A DNA stretch of 64,000 bases, taken from the NCBI RefSeq assembly GCF_019797825.1, contig NZ_CP081855.1:1302001-1366000 (forward strand). Direction: 5' to 3'. A model generated the notes under the pieces. That model saw only the letters and a list, made by a program, of their open reading frames with translations. It was not told the origin of the DNA and ran no database searches. The position numbers and the translations under genes were made by a program. The DNA comes from Limosilactobacillus panis (GTDB lineage Bacteria; Bacillota; Bacilli; Lactobacillales; Lactobacillaceae). Below, in pieces: positions 1 to 8,125 of this stretch; the first letter of the stretch is position 1; the number at the start of each line of letters is the position of its first letter.

Positions 1-2
1 AA

Positions 3-1142
3 AAATTTACTAATCGCCAGGTCTTCTTATGGACAATCGGTGCATTTATCGTTGGTACCACCATCGGTTGCCTGGCCACCAATTTCTATTCTTTATTATT
101 AGCCCGGTTAATGCAAGCCGCCGCTAGTGGGATGCTGATGTCGTTTCAAATGACAACGATGATCTCCATCTACCCCATTAAGCAGCGCGGGGCAATTCTT
201 GGCCTTTCTAGCCTGGTTATCTCAACTGCCCCAGCAATTGGCCCGACCCTCTCAGGGTTCTTATTACAAGTTCTCTCCTGGCGTTGGCTTTTCATTGCTG
301 TCTTACCATTTATGGTCGTCATCTTCATTATTGGTTATTTTAAGCTTCAAAACTTCTCGGCAACCAGGGATATTAAGATTGACTACATATCTGTCCTCAT
401 TTCCCTCGTTGGTTCAGCCCTGGCCCTCGGTAGTCTAACGGTTTTTGAAATCAACGTTTGGATTGGCTGGGCAATGCTGGCCTGCGGACTGGTCATTATT
501 GCCTTTTTCGTCAAGCGCCAGCTCCATTTGGCAAACCCAATGCTAAAGGTGCAGATCTTCAGGTACCCGTCCTTTCGCTTGATGACCTTTGTCGGGATCT
601 TCGCCTTCATGATCCTTCTCGGAACTGAACAGCTAATACCGATCTTCAGTGAAAATGTTCTGGGGATGGGGAGTTTCAAGTCCGGTTTAATCCTCCTCCC
701 GGGCGCCATTTGTAATGGGGTAGCGGCCTCCTTTATCGGCCGCCTCTACGACGAATATGGTCCCAAGTGGTTGATCATCACTGGTGGGGTCTTGATGCTC
801 GTTGCCTCTTATCCCTTCGTTACCATTTCTTCGCATTCGTCAATCCTGGTCTTAACGCTGGCCTACACTGTCCGGATGATTGGCAACGCCTTTGTCTTTA
901 GTCCGGCCTTATCAGAAGCGTTCTCTGGTCTTTCTCAATTAGAGAATAGCCACGGGACTGCCCTTAATAACACGCTTCGTCAGGTTTCCGGAGCCGTTTC
1001 AGTAACGATGCTGGTTGTCATCGCGGGGATTCCGACTAACCTAATCGACGGGATCCGTCTCTCAATGTGGATCACCGTCCTCCTGGTTGTCTTAATGATG
1101 TTTACCTTTGCTCACTATCTAAAAATTAGTAAACGGCGCTAA
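3..1142 (+). CDS. MFS drug-efflux transporter, DHA2 (EmrB/QacA) type, 5' end outside window
   Basis: C-terminal 379 residues of a membrane antiporter; the reading frame is open to the window edge, so the true start lies upstream. Visible are many hydrophobic helices, the RLMQAAASG stretch typical of the start of helix 4 in drug/proton antiporters, and the antiporter motif C-like segment SLVISTAPAIGPTLSGFLL. The long hydrophobic C-terminal half (more than eight helices after motif C) fits the 14-helix DHA2 family, whose members export drugs, lincosamides or bile-type compounds in exchange for protons. Substrate cannot be told. It lies 45 bp before a second MFS gene on the same strand, and the two probably share a transcript. 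The short tail ends with KISKRR. Confidence 0.85.
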   Translation, partial: KFTNRQVFLWTIGAFIVGTTIGCLATNFYSLLLARLMQAAASGMLMSFQMTTMISIYPIKQRGAILGLSSLVISTAPAIGPTLSGFLLQVLSWRWLFIAVLPFMVVIFIIGYFKLQNFSATRDIKIDYISVLISLVGSALALGSLTVFEINVWIGWAMLACGLVIIAFFVKRQLHLANPMLKVQIFRYPSFRLMTFVGIFAFMILLGTEQLIPIFSENVLGMGSFKSGLILLPGAICNGVAASFIGRLYDEYGPKWLIITGGVLMLVASYPFVTISSHSSILVLTLAYTVRMIGNAFVFSPALSEAFSGLSQLENSHGTALNNTLRQVSGAVSVTMLVVIAGIPTNLIDGIRLSMWITVLLVVLMMFTFAHYLKISKRR

Positions 1143-1187
1143 TTCCTGTTACAATAACTAATTGTTAACTTCAAAAGGAGATGAAAA

Positions 1188-2405
1188 ATGGGAACAAGTA
1201 GTGATGACCAGTACCCCCAGGGCCGGCACCGCACCTTTTACACTCTCTGGCTAGGAGCCTTCATTACCGGGGCTGGCTACTCAATGACCATGCCCTTTAT
1301 TTCGTTGTTTATCAACGAACTTGGTAACTTCAGTCACTTTCAGTTGAACATCTTCTCCGGGCTAGCATTTGGGGCCACCTTCGTCAGCCAGGCAATTGTC
1401 TCACCTCTGTGGGGCAACTTGGCGGACCGGAAAGGGCGGAAATTAATGTGTATGCGGGCGGCCGGGGTGATGGCCTGTACAATTTTCTGTATTGGCCTGG
1501 CACAAAATGTCTGGATGATCATTGCCCTCCGTTTCCTCCAGGGGGCCTTTTCCGGGTACATCAATAACGCAACCGCACTGATGGCCGGTGAAACCCCGCG
1601 GTCCCACTCTGGCTGGGTAATGACGGCGATGACCACGGCAGGGGTAGCTGGCAACCTGGTGGGGCCCCTCCTCGGGGGTGTTCTTTCGGGAGCGTTTGGT
1701 TACCGAATCCCGTTCTTTATCACCGGTATCTTGATGTTCCTCAACTTCTTGGGGACGACCTTTTTAACGACGGAACATTTTACCCCAATCAAGAAAGGGA
1801 AGATGAAGCCCCTTGGCCAGATCTTTCAGGAACTGGACAACCCAGCAACCATCATCACAATGTTTTTCACGACGATGGTAGTCATTTCATCATCAATGTC
1901 CATTACGCCAATCATCAGTCTGTACGTTAAGTCTCTGATGCATAACCAAGGAAACGTGACCCTAGTTGCGGGAATCGTGGCTGCGACCCCGGGACTGGGG
2001 ACACTGGTCTCTGCTTCAAAGGTCGGCCATACGATGGATAAGATTGGTCCTAAGGTTGTTTTGCGAACCGGACTGGCGGTTGCCTTTGTCCTATTTATCC
2101 CGATGACCTTCACCCATTCTCCATGGTCACTGGCCTTCTGGCGGTTCCTCCTGGGCCTGGCCAATGCCGCTTTGACCCCGGCCATCCAAACGGTCCTAAC
2201 TTTAGATATACCGACTGAAGCCTTTGGACGGATTTTCAGTCTCAACCAGTCCTTCCAGGCAGCCGGTGCTGTTCTTGGGTCTATAATTGGTTCGGTAATT
2301 TCTGGACTGTTTGACTACCCGATGGTTTTTGCCGTTACCGGACTAACACTTCTAGTCAACTTCATTGTTGTCATGTTCGTCATGCAAAAGCGGCGAGAAT
2401 CATAA
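1188..2405 (+). CDS. MFS multidrug efflux transporter, DHA1 (PmrA/Bmr-like)
   Basis: A 405-residue, 12-helix MFS protein. The GNLADRKGRK loop between helices 2 and 3 is the family signature motif A, and GVAGNLVGPLLGG near residue 155 is antiporter motif C, so it is predicted to export small molecules against protons at the cytoplasmic membrane. A clear AAAAGGAGAT ribosome-binding site sits 7-8 bases before the ATG. Its length is normal for the PmrA/Bmr group. It follows another MFS gene closely and is terminated by a strong hairpin just after the stop codon. The substrate is not predictable. Resistance-type function is known for the family but is only inferred here. Confidence 0.85.
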   Translation: MGTSSDDQYPQGRHRTFYTLWLGAFITGAGYSMTMPFISLFINELGNFSHFQLNIFSGLAFGATFVSQAIVSPLWGNLADRKGRKLMCMRAAGVMACTIFCIGLAQNVWMIIALRFLQGAFSGYINNATALMAGETPRSHSGWVMTAMTTAGVAGNLVGPLLGGVLSGAFGYRIPFFITGILMFLNFLGTTFLTTEHFTPIKKGKMKPLGQIFQELDNPATIITMFFTTMVVISSSMSITPIISLYVKSLMHNQGNVTLVAGIVAATPGLGTLVSASKVGHTMDKIGPKVVLRTGLAVAFVLFIPMTFTHSPWSLAFWRFLLGLANAALTPAIQTVLTLDIPTEAFGRIFSLNQSFQAAGAVLGSIIGSVISGLFDYPMVFAVTGLTLLVNFIVVMFVMQKRRES

Positions 2406-2412
2406 TCTAACA

Positions 2413-2442
2413 AAAAAGAAGCCGAATCTTCGGCTTCTTTTT
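2413..2442. terminator. Bidirectional intrinsic terminator between convergent genes
   Basis: Arms AAGAAGCCGAA and TTCGGCTTCTT with a 2-base loop, flanked by A-tracts on the left and T-tracts on the right, so it can act on both strands. It separates the MFS gene from the converging transaldolase-like gene, whose stop codon overlaps its edge. Confidence 0.9.
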
Positions 2443-3099
2443 TTAGTTAATAGCCAATTGATAGGTCTTGTGCGTCTTAACACTGCAGGCCTGACCAATT
2501 GATGGTTGATTTAGGCAAGTTAGCTGAGCATAGACTAAAGGCGTCATCACTGCCCCATCAAAATGAAGATGTTGCAGTGCCCATACCATTGCCGGAGTCA
2601 TTGCGCAACCAATTACCTGGACTTGAGAAAAATGGTGCGCTAAGGCAACGCTGACAATTGTATCATAACGGGCCATCGCAGGGCTTAATTCTAACAGACA
2701 TGGTGTTGAAAATCCTGCGATCTCTTGCAAAAGGTGGTAACATTGCCGCTTACTGGCAATGCCAATCACAAGCAGCGGGACGCCCGCGGCCAACAGGTGA
2801 CGAATTAAAGGACCACAGAATTGCCCGCCAATCATCACTGGCACCTGAACCCAGACATTATCACCGAGAAGAGTCAGCTGCTCTGCCTGTCGACAAACGC
2901 CCGCGATTGTCTGGGCATCCGTGGGGATAATTACCCGGTTACTAACATTAATACTTTCTGACCGCCTTAAGCGGGAAAGTGCCTCCTCCCCCGCTACGCT
3001 CAACCTAAACCCATTGTTAAGGTTTTGCTGAGCACGCCAAGAGAGTTCGTTTGGCGCCACCTGGTCAATAAATATACCAATTGAAGCTAGCGTGGTCAC
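2443..3099 (-). CDS. Transaldolase / fructose-6-phosphate aldolase-fold protein lacking the Schiff-base lysine
   Basis: A 218-residue protein whose length and strand pattern follow the small transaldolase/FSA family (about 215-220 residues, TIM barrel). The segment VWVQVPVMIGGQ aligns with the family's VKVPVT strand, followed by a helix and AAGVPLLVIGIAS, where FSA has EGIPTLGTAVY. VIGCAMTPAMVWALQ aligns with the late strand and helix (AASFKTPRQAL in FSA). The lysine that forms the Schiff base is Gln here, so classical aldol chemistry should not be possible. Either it is a pseudoenzyme or it uses another mechanism. It stands alone with its own promoter and no sugar-metabolism neighbours. The fold assignment rests on remembered family patterns and is moderately sure; the function is unknown. 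Confidence 0.5.
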   Translation of the reverse strand: MTTLASIGIFIDQVAPNELSWRAQQNLNNGFRLSVAGEEALSRLRRSESINVSNRVIIPTDAQTIAGVCRQAEQLTLLGDNVWVQVPVMIGGQFCGPLIRHLLAAGVPLLVIGIASKRQCYHLLQEIAGFSTPCLLELSPAMARYDTIVSVALAHHFSQVQVIGCAMTPAMVWALQHLHFDGAVMTPLVYAQLTCLNQPSIGQACSVKTHKTYQLAIN

Positions 3100-3154
3100 A
3101 AATATCTTCCTTTCAGCATTATATTAACTAGACCAATTGCTAAATCCAGGTTAT

Positions 3155-3183
3155 ATAATGCACCATTTTGCTTAAATAGTCAA
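3155..3183 (-). promoter_or_regulatory. Sigma-70 type promoter of the transaldolase-like gene
   Basis: On the minus strand TTGACT (3183-3178), a 17-base spacer and CATTAT (3160-3155), about 55 bases before the start codon. CAATTG words recur in the flanks (near 3076, 3135 and 3216) without a clear operator. Confidence 0.5.
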
Positions 3184-3303
3184 GACTTTTCATTAACTTT
3201 AGCCAGCATACCAATTGAGCTTATCGAATCCTAATTAGTGCTCCAAATATCAATAATTCAACGTCCAGTAAAATCATTATAATAACCTGATCACTGAACA
3301 AAG

Positions 3304-3342
3304 AAAAAGGTTGTTGAAAGAGTAATGGCTCTTTCAACAGCC
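3304..3342 (-). terminator. Intrinsic terminator of the TMEM175-like gene
   Basis: A 14-bp stem (3309-3322 with 3329-3342, one G-U pair) with a 6-base loop. On the minus strand it is followed by TTTTTCTT. It lies just after the stop of the 3367-4062 gene. Confidence 0.8.
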
Positions 3343-3366
3343 TTTATTAATTATGGAGCAGGACAA

Positions 3367-4062
3367 TCATTTAACTTTTTGGTCAACAGCCGTTTTTTCA
3401 GGATAAAAGAAGTTATAAATCGTCAACACGAGGTAGGCCAGCAGGACCCAGCGCGGCATTATGTAGGCCAAAAAAATCAGAATGAAGTTAATAACTAAAA
3501 CGATCACAAGCCGGCGACCGAGCCGCATTGAGAACATCTTCGGGCTTCCCTCAACCTCATTGAAAAATTCCTCCCAAGCGGTGGCAGAAATGATAAGCTT
3601 CATCAGGTTGGCAATGAAGTAGGCAATTCCATAGTCAAAGACGGCTAACCCGGTTGGCTCCAACATCATCCACTTCGTCAGCATTGGAATCACCGAAAGC
3701 GCTGCGAGGAAAACAAAGTCGGTGATGATCATCTTCTTAGTGACACGGTTAAGAACCAAAAGCATCCGGTTAAGGTCATACCAGAAGTTAGCCACCACAA
3801 AGAAACTTACCAAAAAGATAAAAATCGAACCCATAAAATTTCGGTAGGAAACGCCAGCTTGGTTCGGGAGCGGTACTTCCAGGACCATCACGGTTAAAAT
3901 GATGGCAATAACCCCATCGTTTAGATTATCAAGGTGTTCTTTAAATTCCGCAGCGCCCTTTTGCTTCATTCTGATGAGGCGTTGCTGAATCTGTTTACGC
4001 GAAGCTATTTTGTTATTTTCGTTTTTTCTCACTTTTAAATCACCAGAGGCTATTTTAACCAA
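3367..4062 (-). CDS. TMEM175-family (DUF1211) potassium-channel-like membrane protein
   Basis: About 200-231 residues with roughly six hydrophobic helices. The first helix begins LDNLNDGVIAIILTVMVLEV, which matches the pore-lining helix 1 signature of the TMEM175 family (usually FSDGVFAI, then a hydrophobic run). It is followed by the family's second-helix pattern with an aromatic-rich SFFVVANFWYDLNRML. Bacterial TMEM175 proteins form potassium-leak channels as tetramers. The conserved FSD is LND here, so conduction is uncertain. The start is unclear: TTG at 4062, GTG at 4032 and ATG at 3969 are all possible and none has a good ribosome-binding site. The longest form is given. It is a single-gene unit closed by its own terminator. 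Confidence 0.65.
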   Translation of the reverse strand: MVKIASGDLKVRKNENNKIASRKQIQQRLIRMKQKGAAEFKEHLDNLNDGVIAIILTVMVLEVPLPNQAGVSYRNFMGSIFIFLVSFFVVANFWYDLNRMLLVLNRVTKKMIITDFVFLAALSVIPMLTKWMMLEPTGLAVFDYGIAYFIANLMKLIISATAWEEFFNEVEGSPKMFSMRLGRRLVIVLVINFILIFLAYIMPRWVLLAYLVLTIYNFFYPEKTAVDQKVK

Positions 4063-4171
4063 TTTTGGCTGGAATAAAAAGTGGCTAGTTCAACAGTATA
4101 AAATGTTATTGCTTAGATTTCTGTCCTCGCTACCTGAGTATATAGACAATCTACCTTATTTTAGTTTTAAA

Positions 4172-4207
4172 CCAAAAAGAACCCCTGCCTAAGCAAGGGT
4201 TCTTTTA
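4172..4207 (-). terminator. Intrinsic terminator of rplS
   Basis: AAAAAGAACCC...GGGTTCTTTT hairpin right after the rplS stop codon, with a T-run on the minus strand. Confidence 0.8.
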
Positions 4208-4218
4208 CTGCAATTAGA

Positions 4219-4584
4219 TTACTTTTCTTCGTCGCGACGCTTTTCAGCAATCCGCGTAGCCTTACCAGTACGTGCCCGCAGGTAGTACAGCTTAGCACGA
4301 CGTACACGACCATGACGTAGAACGTCAATCTTAGCAACCCGTGGTGAGTGAACTGGGAAAGTCCGTTCCACACCGACACCGTTACTGATCTTCCGAACGG
4401 TATAAGTAGCGCTGATACCAGCACCGTGGCGCTTGATAACAACCCCTTCGAACATCTGGATACGTTCGTGGGAACCTTCCACGATCCGGGCGTGAACACG
4501 AACAGTGTCCCCAGCACGGAAGTCTGGAATATCATCACGTAATTGACTTGCCGTAATCTTTTCGATTAACTTATTTTGACGCAT
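4219..4584 (-). CDS. rplS: 50S ribosomal protein bL19
   Basis: A 121-residue protein of normal length. The start [20 protein letters not shown], the central [20 protein letters not shown] and the basic RRAKLYYLR near the C-terminus are diagnostic of L19, which sits at the 30S-50S interface. In most Firmicutes rplS follows trmD directly. Here a 1.4-kb permease gene lies between them and rplS has its own promoter and leader. A terminator follows the stop. Assignment is certain. Confidence 0.97.
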   Translation of the reverse strand: MRQNKLIEKITASQLRDDIPDFRAGDTVRVHARIVEGSHERIQMFEGVVIKRHGAGISATYTVRKISNGVGVERTFPVHSPRVAKIDVLRHGRVRRAKLYYLRARTGKATRIAEKRRDEEK

Positions 4585-4695
4585 AAAATTTCTTTCCTTT
4601 CGCCGACATTCATGTCCTCAAGCGGGCAGCGGAATACCGTTATTCACAGCTAAACAGCCAATAACTACTATACATGCTTTCCCTGTGACTTTCAA
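4585..4695 (-). promoter_or_regulatory. Promoter and leader of rplS
   Basis: Minus strand: TTGAAA (4695-4690), a 17-base spacer and TATAGT (4672-4667). The promoter starts only four bases after the permease stop. The transcript would have a leader of about 75 bases with the small palindrome GACATGAATGTC and then an AAAGGAAAG ribosome-binding region. Firmicutes L19 leaders are a known autoregulatory RNA family. That this leader belongs to it is inferred from position only. Confidence 0.7.
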
Positions 4696-4698
4696 GGG

Positions 4699-6132
4699 TT
4701 AATCCCGATGTTCCTGGTTAATTATCGAATGGCGCAGCCCGTAGGCAAAGTAAATCACCAGGCCGACCACAAACCAGCCAACCATCAGGATCTTTGCGTC
4801 CCGATTCAGTCCCCAGAAAATCACCGCTGAAAAGAGGGCCGAAATCGTCGGTAACACCGGGTACCAGGGCATCTTAAACTGCGCGTCCGGCAGGTCCTTC
4901 CCTTCCCGGGGGCGCAGGGCGTAAATTCCCAGCGAGACGAAAATGAAAGCCACCAGGGTCCCCGCCGAGACCAACGTCGCCAGGAAGGTAAACGGAAAAA
5001 CTGACCCCAGGATCATCGCCAAAAAGGTAATCACCCATAGGGCATGGTTGGGCACGTGGCGACCATCCACCACACCTAAGGTCTTCGGCAACAACCCGTC
5101 CCGGCCAAAGGCGTAAATCAGTCGTGACGACGCCAGCAAAATCGCAATCAAAGCCGAGAAGATGCCGACAATTGCCACGATTGACAACAAGTTGGCCGTC
5201 AGGTAGTGACCGGACTGACGGAGGGCCCAAGCGGCCGGCTCCGCGTTGTTGGCGTAGCGGGAGTACTTAAACATCCCCACCAGCACGAGAGATACGGCAA
5301 TAAAGAAACCGGTTCCCAGTACCAGGGTCCCAATCAGCCCCCTAGGCATCGTCTTCTGCGGGTTCTTCGTCTCCGCCGTATTGGCCGCAATTGCGTCAAA
5401 GCCCACATAGGCGATAAATATCTGGGCGGTCCCAGCAATGATTCCCTGCCAGCCACCAAAGCTCGTGCCCGGCTTATGCGGTGGGATAAAGGGGACGTAG
5501 TTTTTCGTCTGGATTGCCGTCATCCCGACAACCACAAACATGATAATCACCAGGAGTTTGATGGAAACGATGAAGTTCTCGATCCGGCTCACCTGGTGAA
5601 CCCCCCGTGAGATTAGGATGCCGACCACCAGAATGGCCATGGCCGCCAGGATGTCAACGTACGACCCCTTCGCTGGGTTAACCCCCCCGGTCAAAGCCAC
5701 CGGTAGTTTAATCTCTAGACTGGCTAAGAAGCCTTGCATATAGGCCGACCAGCCTGAGGCAACAAACGCCACCGAGATGAAGTACTCCGCCAAAAGCGCC
5801 CAGCCAGCTACCCAGCCAAAGAATTCGCCGAAGAGGACGTTAATCCATGAAAAGGCCGACCCGGCAAAGGGCAAGACCGAGGACATTTCAGCGTAGGCCA
5901 AGGCTGACAAGCCCGCACCAATCGCCGCCACGATGAAGGCCAACGGCACGGCCGGTCCGGTGTGCTCGGCGGCAACGATCCCTGGCAAAGTGAAGATGGC
6001 GGTCCCAACCACCATCCCTGTTCCCAGGCCAATTAGGTCAATCGTCCGCAGACTCGGCGTAAGCTTAGCATCCTTTTGCTGGTAGACACCCGGGTTCTGT
6101 TTCCAAAATAGTCGTTCAATTAGCTTTCTCAT
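4699..6132 (-). CDS. APC-superfamily amino-acid permease (CAT / YfnA-like)
   Basis: A 477-residue, 12-helix permease. LGTGMVVGTAIFTLPGIVAAEHTGP is the helix-1 substrate-binding region of the APC fold (GxGxxxGxxIF pattern). PLAFIVAAIGAGLSALAYAEMSS and FIAYVGFDAIAANTAETKNPQKTMPRG are typical of the cationic amino-acid transporter group, including YfnA and YhdG homologues. It should import or exchange an amino acid at the membrane. Start: ATG at 6132 has GGTGG seven bases upstream and is preferred over the ATG at 6144, which overlaps the trmD stop. It follows trmD without a gap and so is cotranscribed with it. The sequence looks more GC-rich than its neighbours. Substrate not determined. Confidence 0.85.
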   Translation of the reverse strand: MRKLIERLFWKQNPGVYQQKDAKLTPSLRTIDLIGLGTGMVVGTAIFTLPGIVAAEHTGPAVPLAFIVAAIGAGLSALAYAEMSSVLPFAGSAFSWINVLFGEFFGWVAGWALLAEYFISVAFVASGWSAYMQGFLASLEIKLPVALTGGVNPAKGSYVDILAAMAILVVGILISRGVHQVSRIENFIVSIKLLVIIMFVVVGMTAIQTKNYVPFIPPHKPGTSFGGWQGIIAGTAQIFIAYVGFDAIAANTAETKNPQKTMPRGLIGTLVLGTGFFIAVSLVLVGMFKYSRYANNAEPAAWALRQSGHYLTANLLSIVAIVGIFSALIAILLASSRLIYAFGRDGLLPKTLGVVDGRHVPNHALWVITFLAMILGSVFPFTFLATLVSAGTLVAFIFVSLGIYALRPREGKDLPDAQFKMPWYPVLPTISALFSAVIFWGLNRDAKILMVGWFVVGLVIYFAYGLRHSIINQEHRD

Positions 6133-6143
6133 CGCTACCACCA

Positions 6144-6902
6144 TTAGTCAGGAACGTCCGGGTTCTCGTCCAGCTTGATATCCTGGAGCATCAGCTGCTG
6201 TTTTCGGCTCAACTTCGCTGACTTGAGGAGGTCCGGTCGGCGGTGGAGGGTCCGCCGCAAGGACTCCTTCATCCGCCATTCCTTAATTTTCTGGTGGTTG
6301 CCAGAGGTCAAGACTTCGGGGACCTTCATCCCCCGGAAGTCAGCTGGTCGGGTGTATTGGGGGTACTCCAAAAGACCATTAGAGAAGGAATCACCCATCG
6401 GTGAGGACATGTTACCTAAGACCCCGGGAACGAAGCGGACCGTAGCGTCAATCATTACCATCGCCGCCAGCTCGCCCCCAGTCAGGACATAGTCACCGAG
6501 GGAGGCCTCATCGGTCACCAGCTGGCGAATTCGTTCGTCGTAACCCTCGTAGTGACCGCAGATAAAGGTCAGGTGCTCTTCCTGTGACAGCTCCTGGGCG
6601 TACTCCTGGTCAAAGCGCCGACCAGCTGGATCCATCAAGATAACCCGGCCCTTAGGGTACTTACCCGCGTTCTCCTTATCGATTGCCGCCATGGCGTCAA
6701 AGATTGGCTGCGGCTGGAGGAGCATCCCGGCACCCCCACCAAACGGGGCATCGTCAACGTGATTATGTTTATCCGTTGTGTAGTCCCGGAAGTCCGTCAC
6801 CTTAATATCCAGGAAGCCACTTTCCTGGGCCTTACCAATGATTGACTCGCCCAGGGTAGCCTGGAACATATCCGGGAACAGGCTCAAAATATCAATTTTC
6901 AT
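6144..6902 (-). CDS. trmD: tRNA (guanine-N1)-methyltransferase
   Basis: A 252-residue SPOUT methyltransferase that puts m1G at position 37 of tRNAs reading CUN, CCN and CGG codons, preventing +1 frameshifts. The start [13 protein letters not shown], the FGGGAGMLL stretch, [12 protein letters not shown] and [12 protein letters not shown] (the knotted S-adenosylmethionine site) and the C-terminal helix with [15 protein letters not shown] are all present. The stop overlaps the following permease start, and the start overlaps the rimM stop by one base, so the genes are tightly coupled. Certain. Confidence 0.97.
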   Translation of the reverse strand: MKIDILSLFPDMFQATLGESIIGKAQESGFLDIKVTDFRDYTTDKHNHVDDAPFGGGAGMLLQPQPIFDAMAAIDKENAGKYPKGRVILMDPAGRRFDQEYAQELSQEEHLTFICGHYEGYDERIRQLVTDEASLGDYVLTGGELAAMVMIDATVRFVPGVLGNMSSPMGDSFSNGLLEYPQYTRPADFRGMKVPEVLTSGNHQKIKEWRMKESLRRTLHRRPDLLKSAKLSRKQQLMLQDIKLDENPDVPD

Positions 6903-7408
6903 TATTCCAACCCCTCCATCAATTCAACCAGGACCTGGTGATTCTCAAGGTCAACCTTCTTAACCACGTCGTCAATCACTGGCAAGAGGAGGTCCGCCTT
7001 GTCCGGCCGGTCCACAACCCAAACGTCATTGGCTCCCGGCGCCATGATTTCCTTAATCGTACCCAGCTCTTCACCTTCCAGGGTCTTTACGGTCAGACCG
7101 ATGATTTGCCGGTAATAGTACTGGCCGTCTTCCAAGGGCTGCTGGTCCTTTTCAGTGACCATTAACTCATGGTCCCGAAAGTTCAGAACATCGTTGATGT
7201 TGTCATATCCCGCAAACTTAACTAAAAGAAAGCCCTTATGCTGACGGGCCCTCTCAACGGTTAATTTCAGCGGTCCCTCCTTCATGTCCAGGTAGAGCCG
7301 GTGACCCGCTGCGAACCGTTCCTTCACGAAGTCGGTGGTTGGCATGACCCGGACCTCACCGCGGATGCTGTGGGTATTGACGATTTTTCCAACATTAAAG
7401 AAATCCAA
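6902..7408 (-). CDS. rimM: Ribosome maturation factor RimM, TTG start
   Basis: A 168-residue 16S rRNA processing factor that binds uS19 during 30S assembly. The N-terminal RimM barrel starts [19 protein letters not shown]. The C-terminal PRC barrel has [23 protein letters not shown]. The start is TTG at 7408: a full AAGGAGG site lies six bases upstream and the resulting length is normal. An upstream ATG at 7507 would add 33 residues that lie over a hairpin and belong to no domain, so it is rejected. It overlaps trmD by one base. Confidence 0.93.
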   Translation of the reverse strand: MDFFNVGKIVNTHSIRGEVRVMPTTDFVKERFAAGHRLYLDMKEGPLKLTVERARQHKGFLLVKFAGYDNINDVLNFRDHELMVTEKDQQPLEDGQYYYRQIIGLTVKTLEGEELGTIKEIMAPGANDVWVVDRPDKADLLLPVIDDVVKKVDLENHQVLVELMEGLE

Positions 7409-7444
7409 TTTTTGCCTCCTTATCGTACAAAGTGCAGAAAAGCT

Positions 7445-7490
7445 GAAAGAGGCTGGAGAAAACACAAGGTTTTTCCCCAGCCTCTTTTTA
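7445..7490 (-). terminator. Hairpin between khpA and rimM (attenuator or terminator)
   Basis: Arms AAAGAGGCTGGAGAAAAC and GTTTTTCCCCAGCCTCTTT form a strong stem that starts directly at the khpA stop codon. On the minus strand the trailing bases are CTTTCAGC, a weak T-run, so read-through into rimM-trmD is likely. It carries the same GAGGCTGGNGAAAA word as hairpins at 22.7, 33.4, 48.6 and 63.6 kb. Confidence 0.6.
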
Positions 7491-7751
7491 TTAGTGACGA
7501 TGATCATTAATCAGTAACCGGACTTTTTTAGAGTTGGAACGCCGAGAACGGGCCCCCTCAACAACGGTACGTAACGCCGCCGCAACATGTCCCTGCCGAC
7601 CAATCAGCCGACCGACATCCCCCGGGTCAACATCAACAATGTACTGATGATAACGGCCACTATCGTCTTGGGTAATGGATAGGGCATCCGGACGGTTTAA
7701 AAGTGGGGTTACTAAACTACGAATCAGCGCCTCTATATCTGTCTCAGTCAT
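7491..7751 (-). CDS. khpA: KH-domain RNA-binding protein KhpA (YlqC)
   Basis: An 86-residue single KH domain. VDPGDVGRLIGRQGHVAAALRTVVEGA contains the GxxG loop (GRQG) that grips single-stranded RNA. KhpA works with KhpB in controlling cell elongation and division and in binding small RNAs in Firmicutes. Its place between rpsP and rimM is the conserved one. A 12-base gap separates it from rpsP, so they are cotranscribed. The stop codon abuts a hairpin. Confidence 0.93.
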   Translation of the reverse strand: MTETDIEALIRSLVTPLLNRPDALSITQDDSGRYHQYIVDVDPGDVGRLIGRQGHVAAALRTVVEGARSRRSNSKKVRLLINDHRH

Positions 7752-7763
7752 GATAACTCATCA

Positions 7764-8039
7764 CTACTTCTTTGCGTACTTAGCTTCGTGGTACTTCTTC
7801 ATAACGCCAGCCTTTTGAAGCATGTTACGAACAGTGTCGGATGGTTGGGCACCCTTTTGAAGCCAATCCATAACAGCGTCTTCATCAAACTTGACTTCCT
7901 TAGGAGTAGTCAATGGGTTGTAAGTACCTAAAGCAGTAATGAAACGACCGTCACGTGGTGAACGTGAGTCGGCAACAACGATCCGGTAGAATGGACGCTT
8001 CTTAGAACCCATACGCTTTAAACGAATTTTAACAGACAT
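7764..8039 (-). CDS. rpsP: 30S ribosomal protein bS16
   Basis: A 91-residue protein. The start [20 protein letters not shown] and [21 protein letters not shown] are characteristic of S16, needed for early 30S assembly. GGGAGGTG lies seven bases before the ATG. It has its own promoter (8074-8102) inside the gap after ffh and is the first gene of rpsP-khpA-rimM-trmD. Confidence 0.97.
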   Translation of the reverse strand: MSVKIRLKRMGSKKRPFYRIVVADSRSPRDGRFITALGTYNPLTTPKEVKFDEDAVMDWLQKGAQPSDTVRNMLQKAGVMKKYHEAKYAKK

Positions 8040-8073
8040 TTTTGCACCTCCCTGAATTCTTTTAACAGGTAAT

Positions 8074-8102
8074 AATATACCAGTCTTAGAAGAGAATGTA
8101 AA
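8074..8102 (-). promoter_or_regulatory. Promoter of the rpsP operon
   Basis: Minus strand: TTTACA (8102-8097), a 17-base spacer and TATATT (8079-8074). It lies in the 86-bp gap between ffh and rpsP, giving a leader of about 28 bases. Confidence 0.75.
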
Positions 8103-8125
8103 GTAGTTTTTCTTGACAGTCTAAA

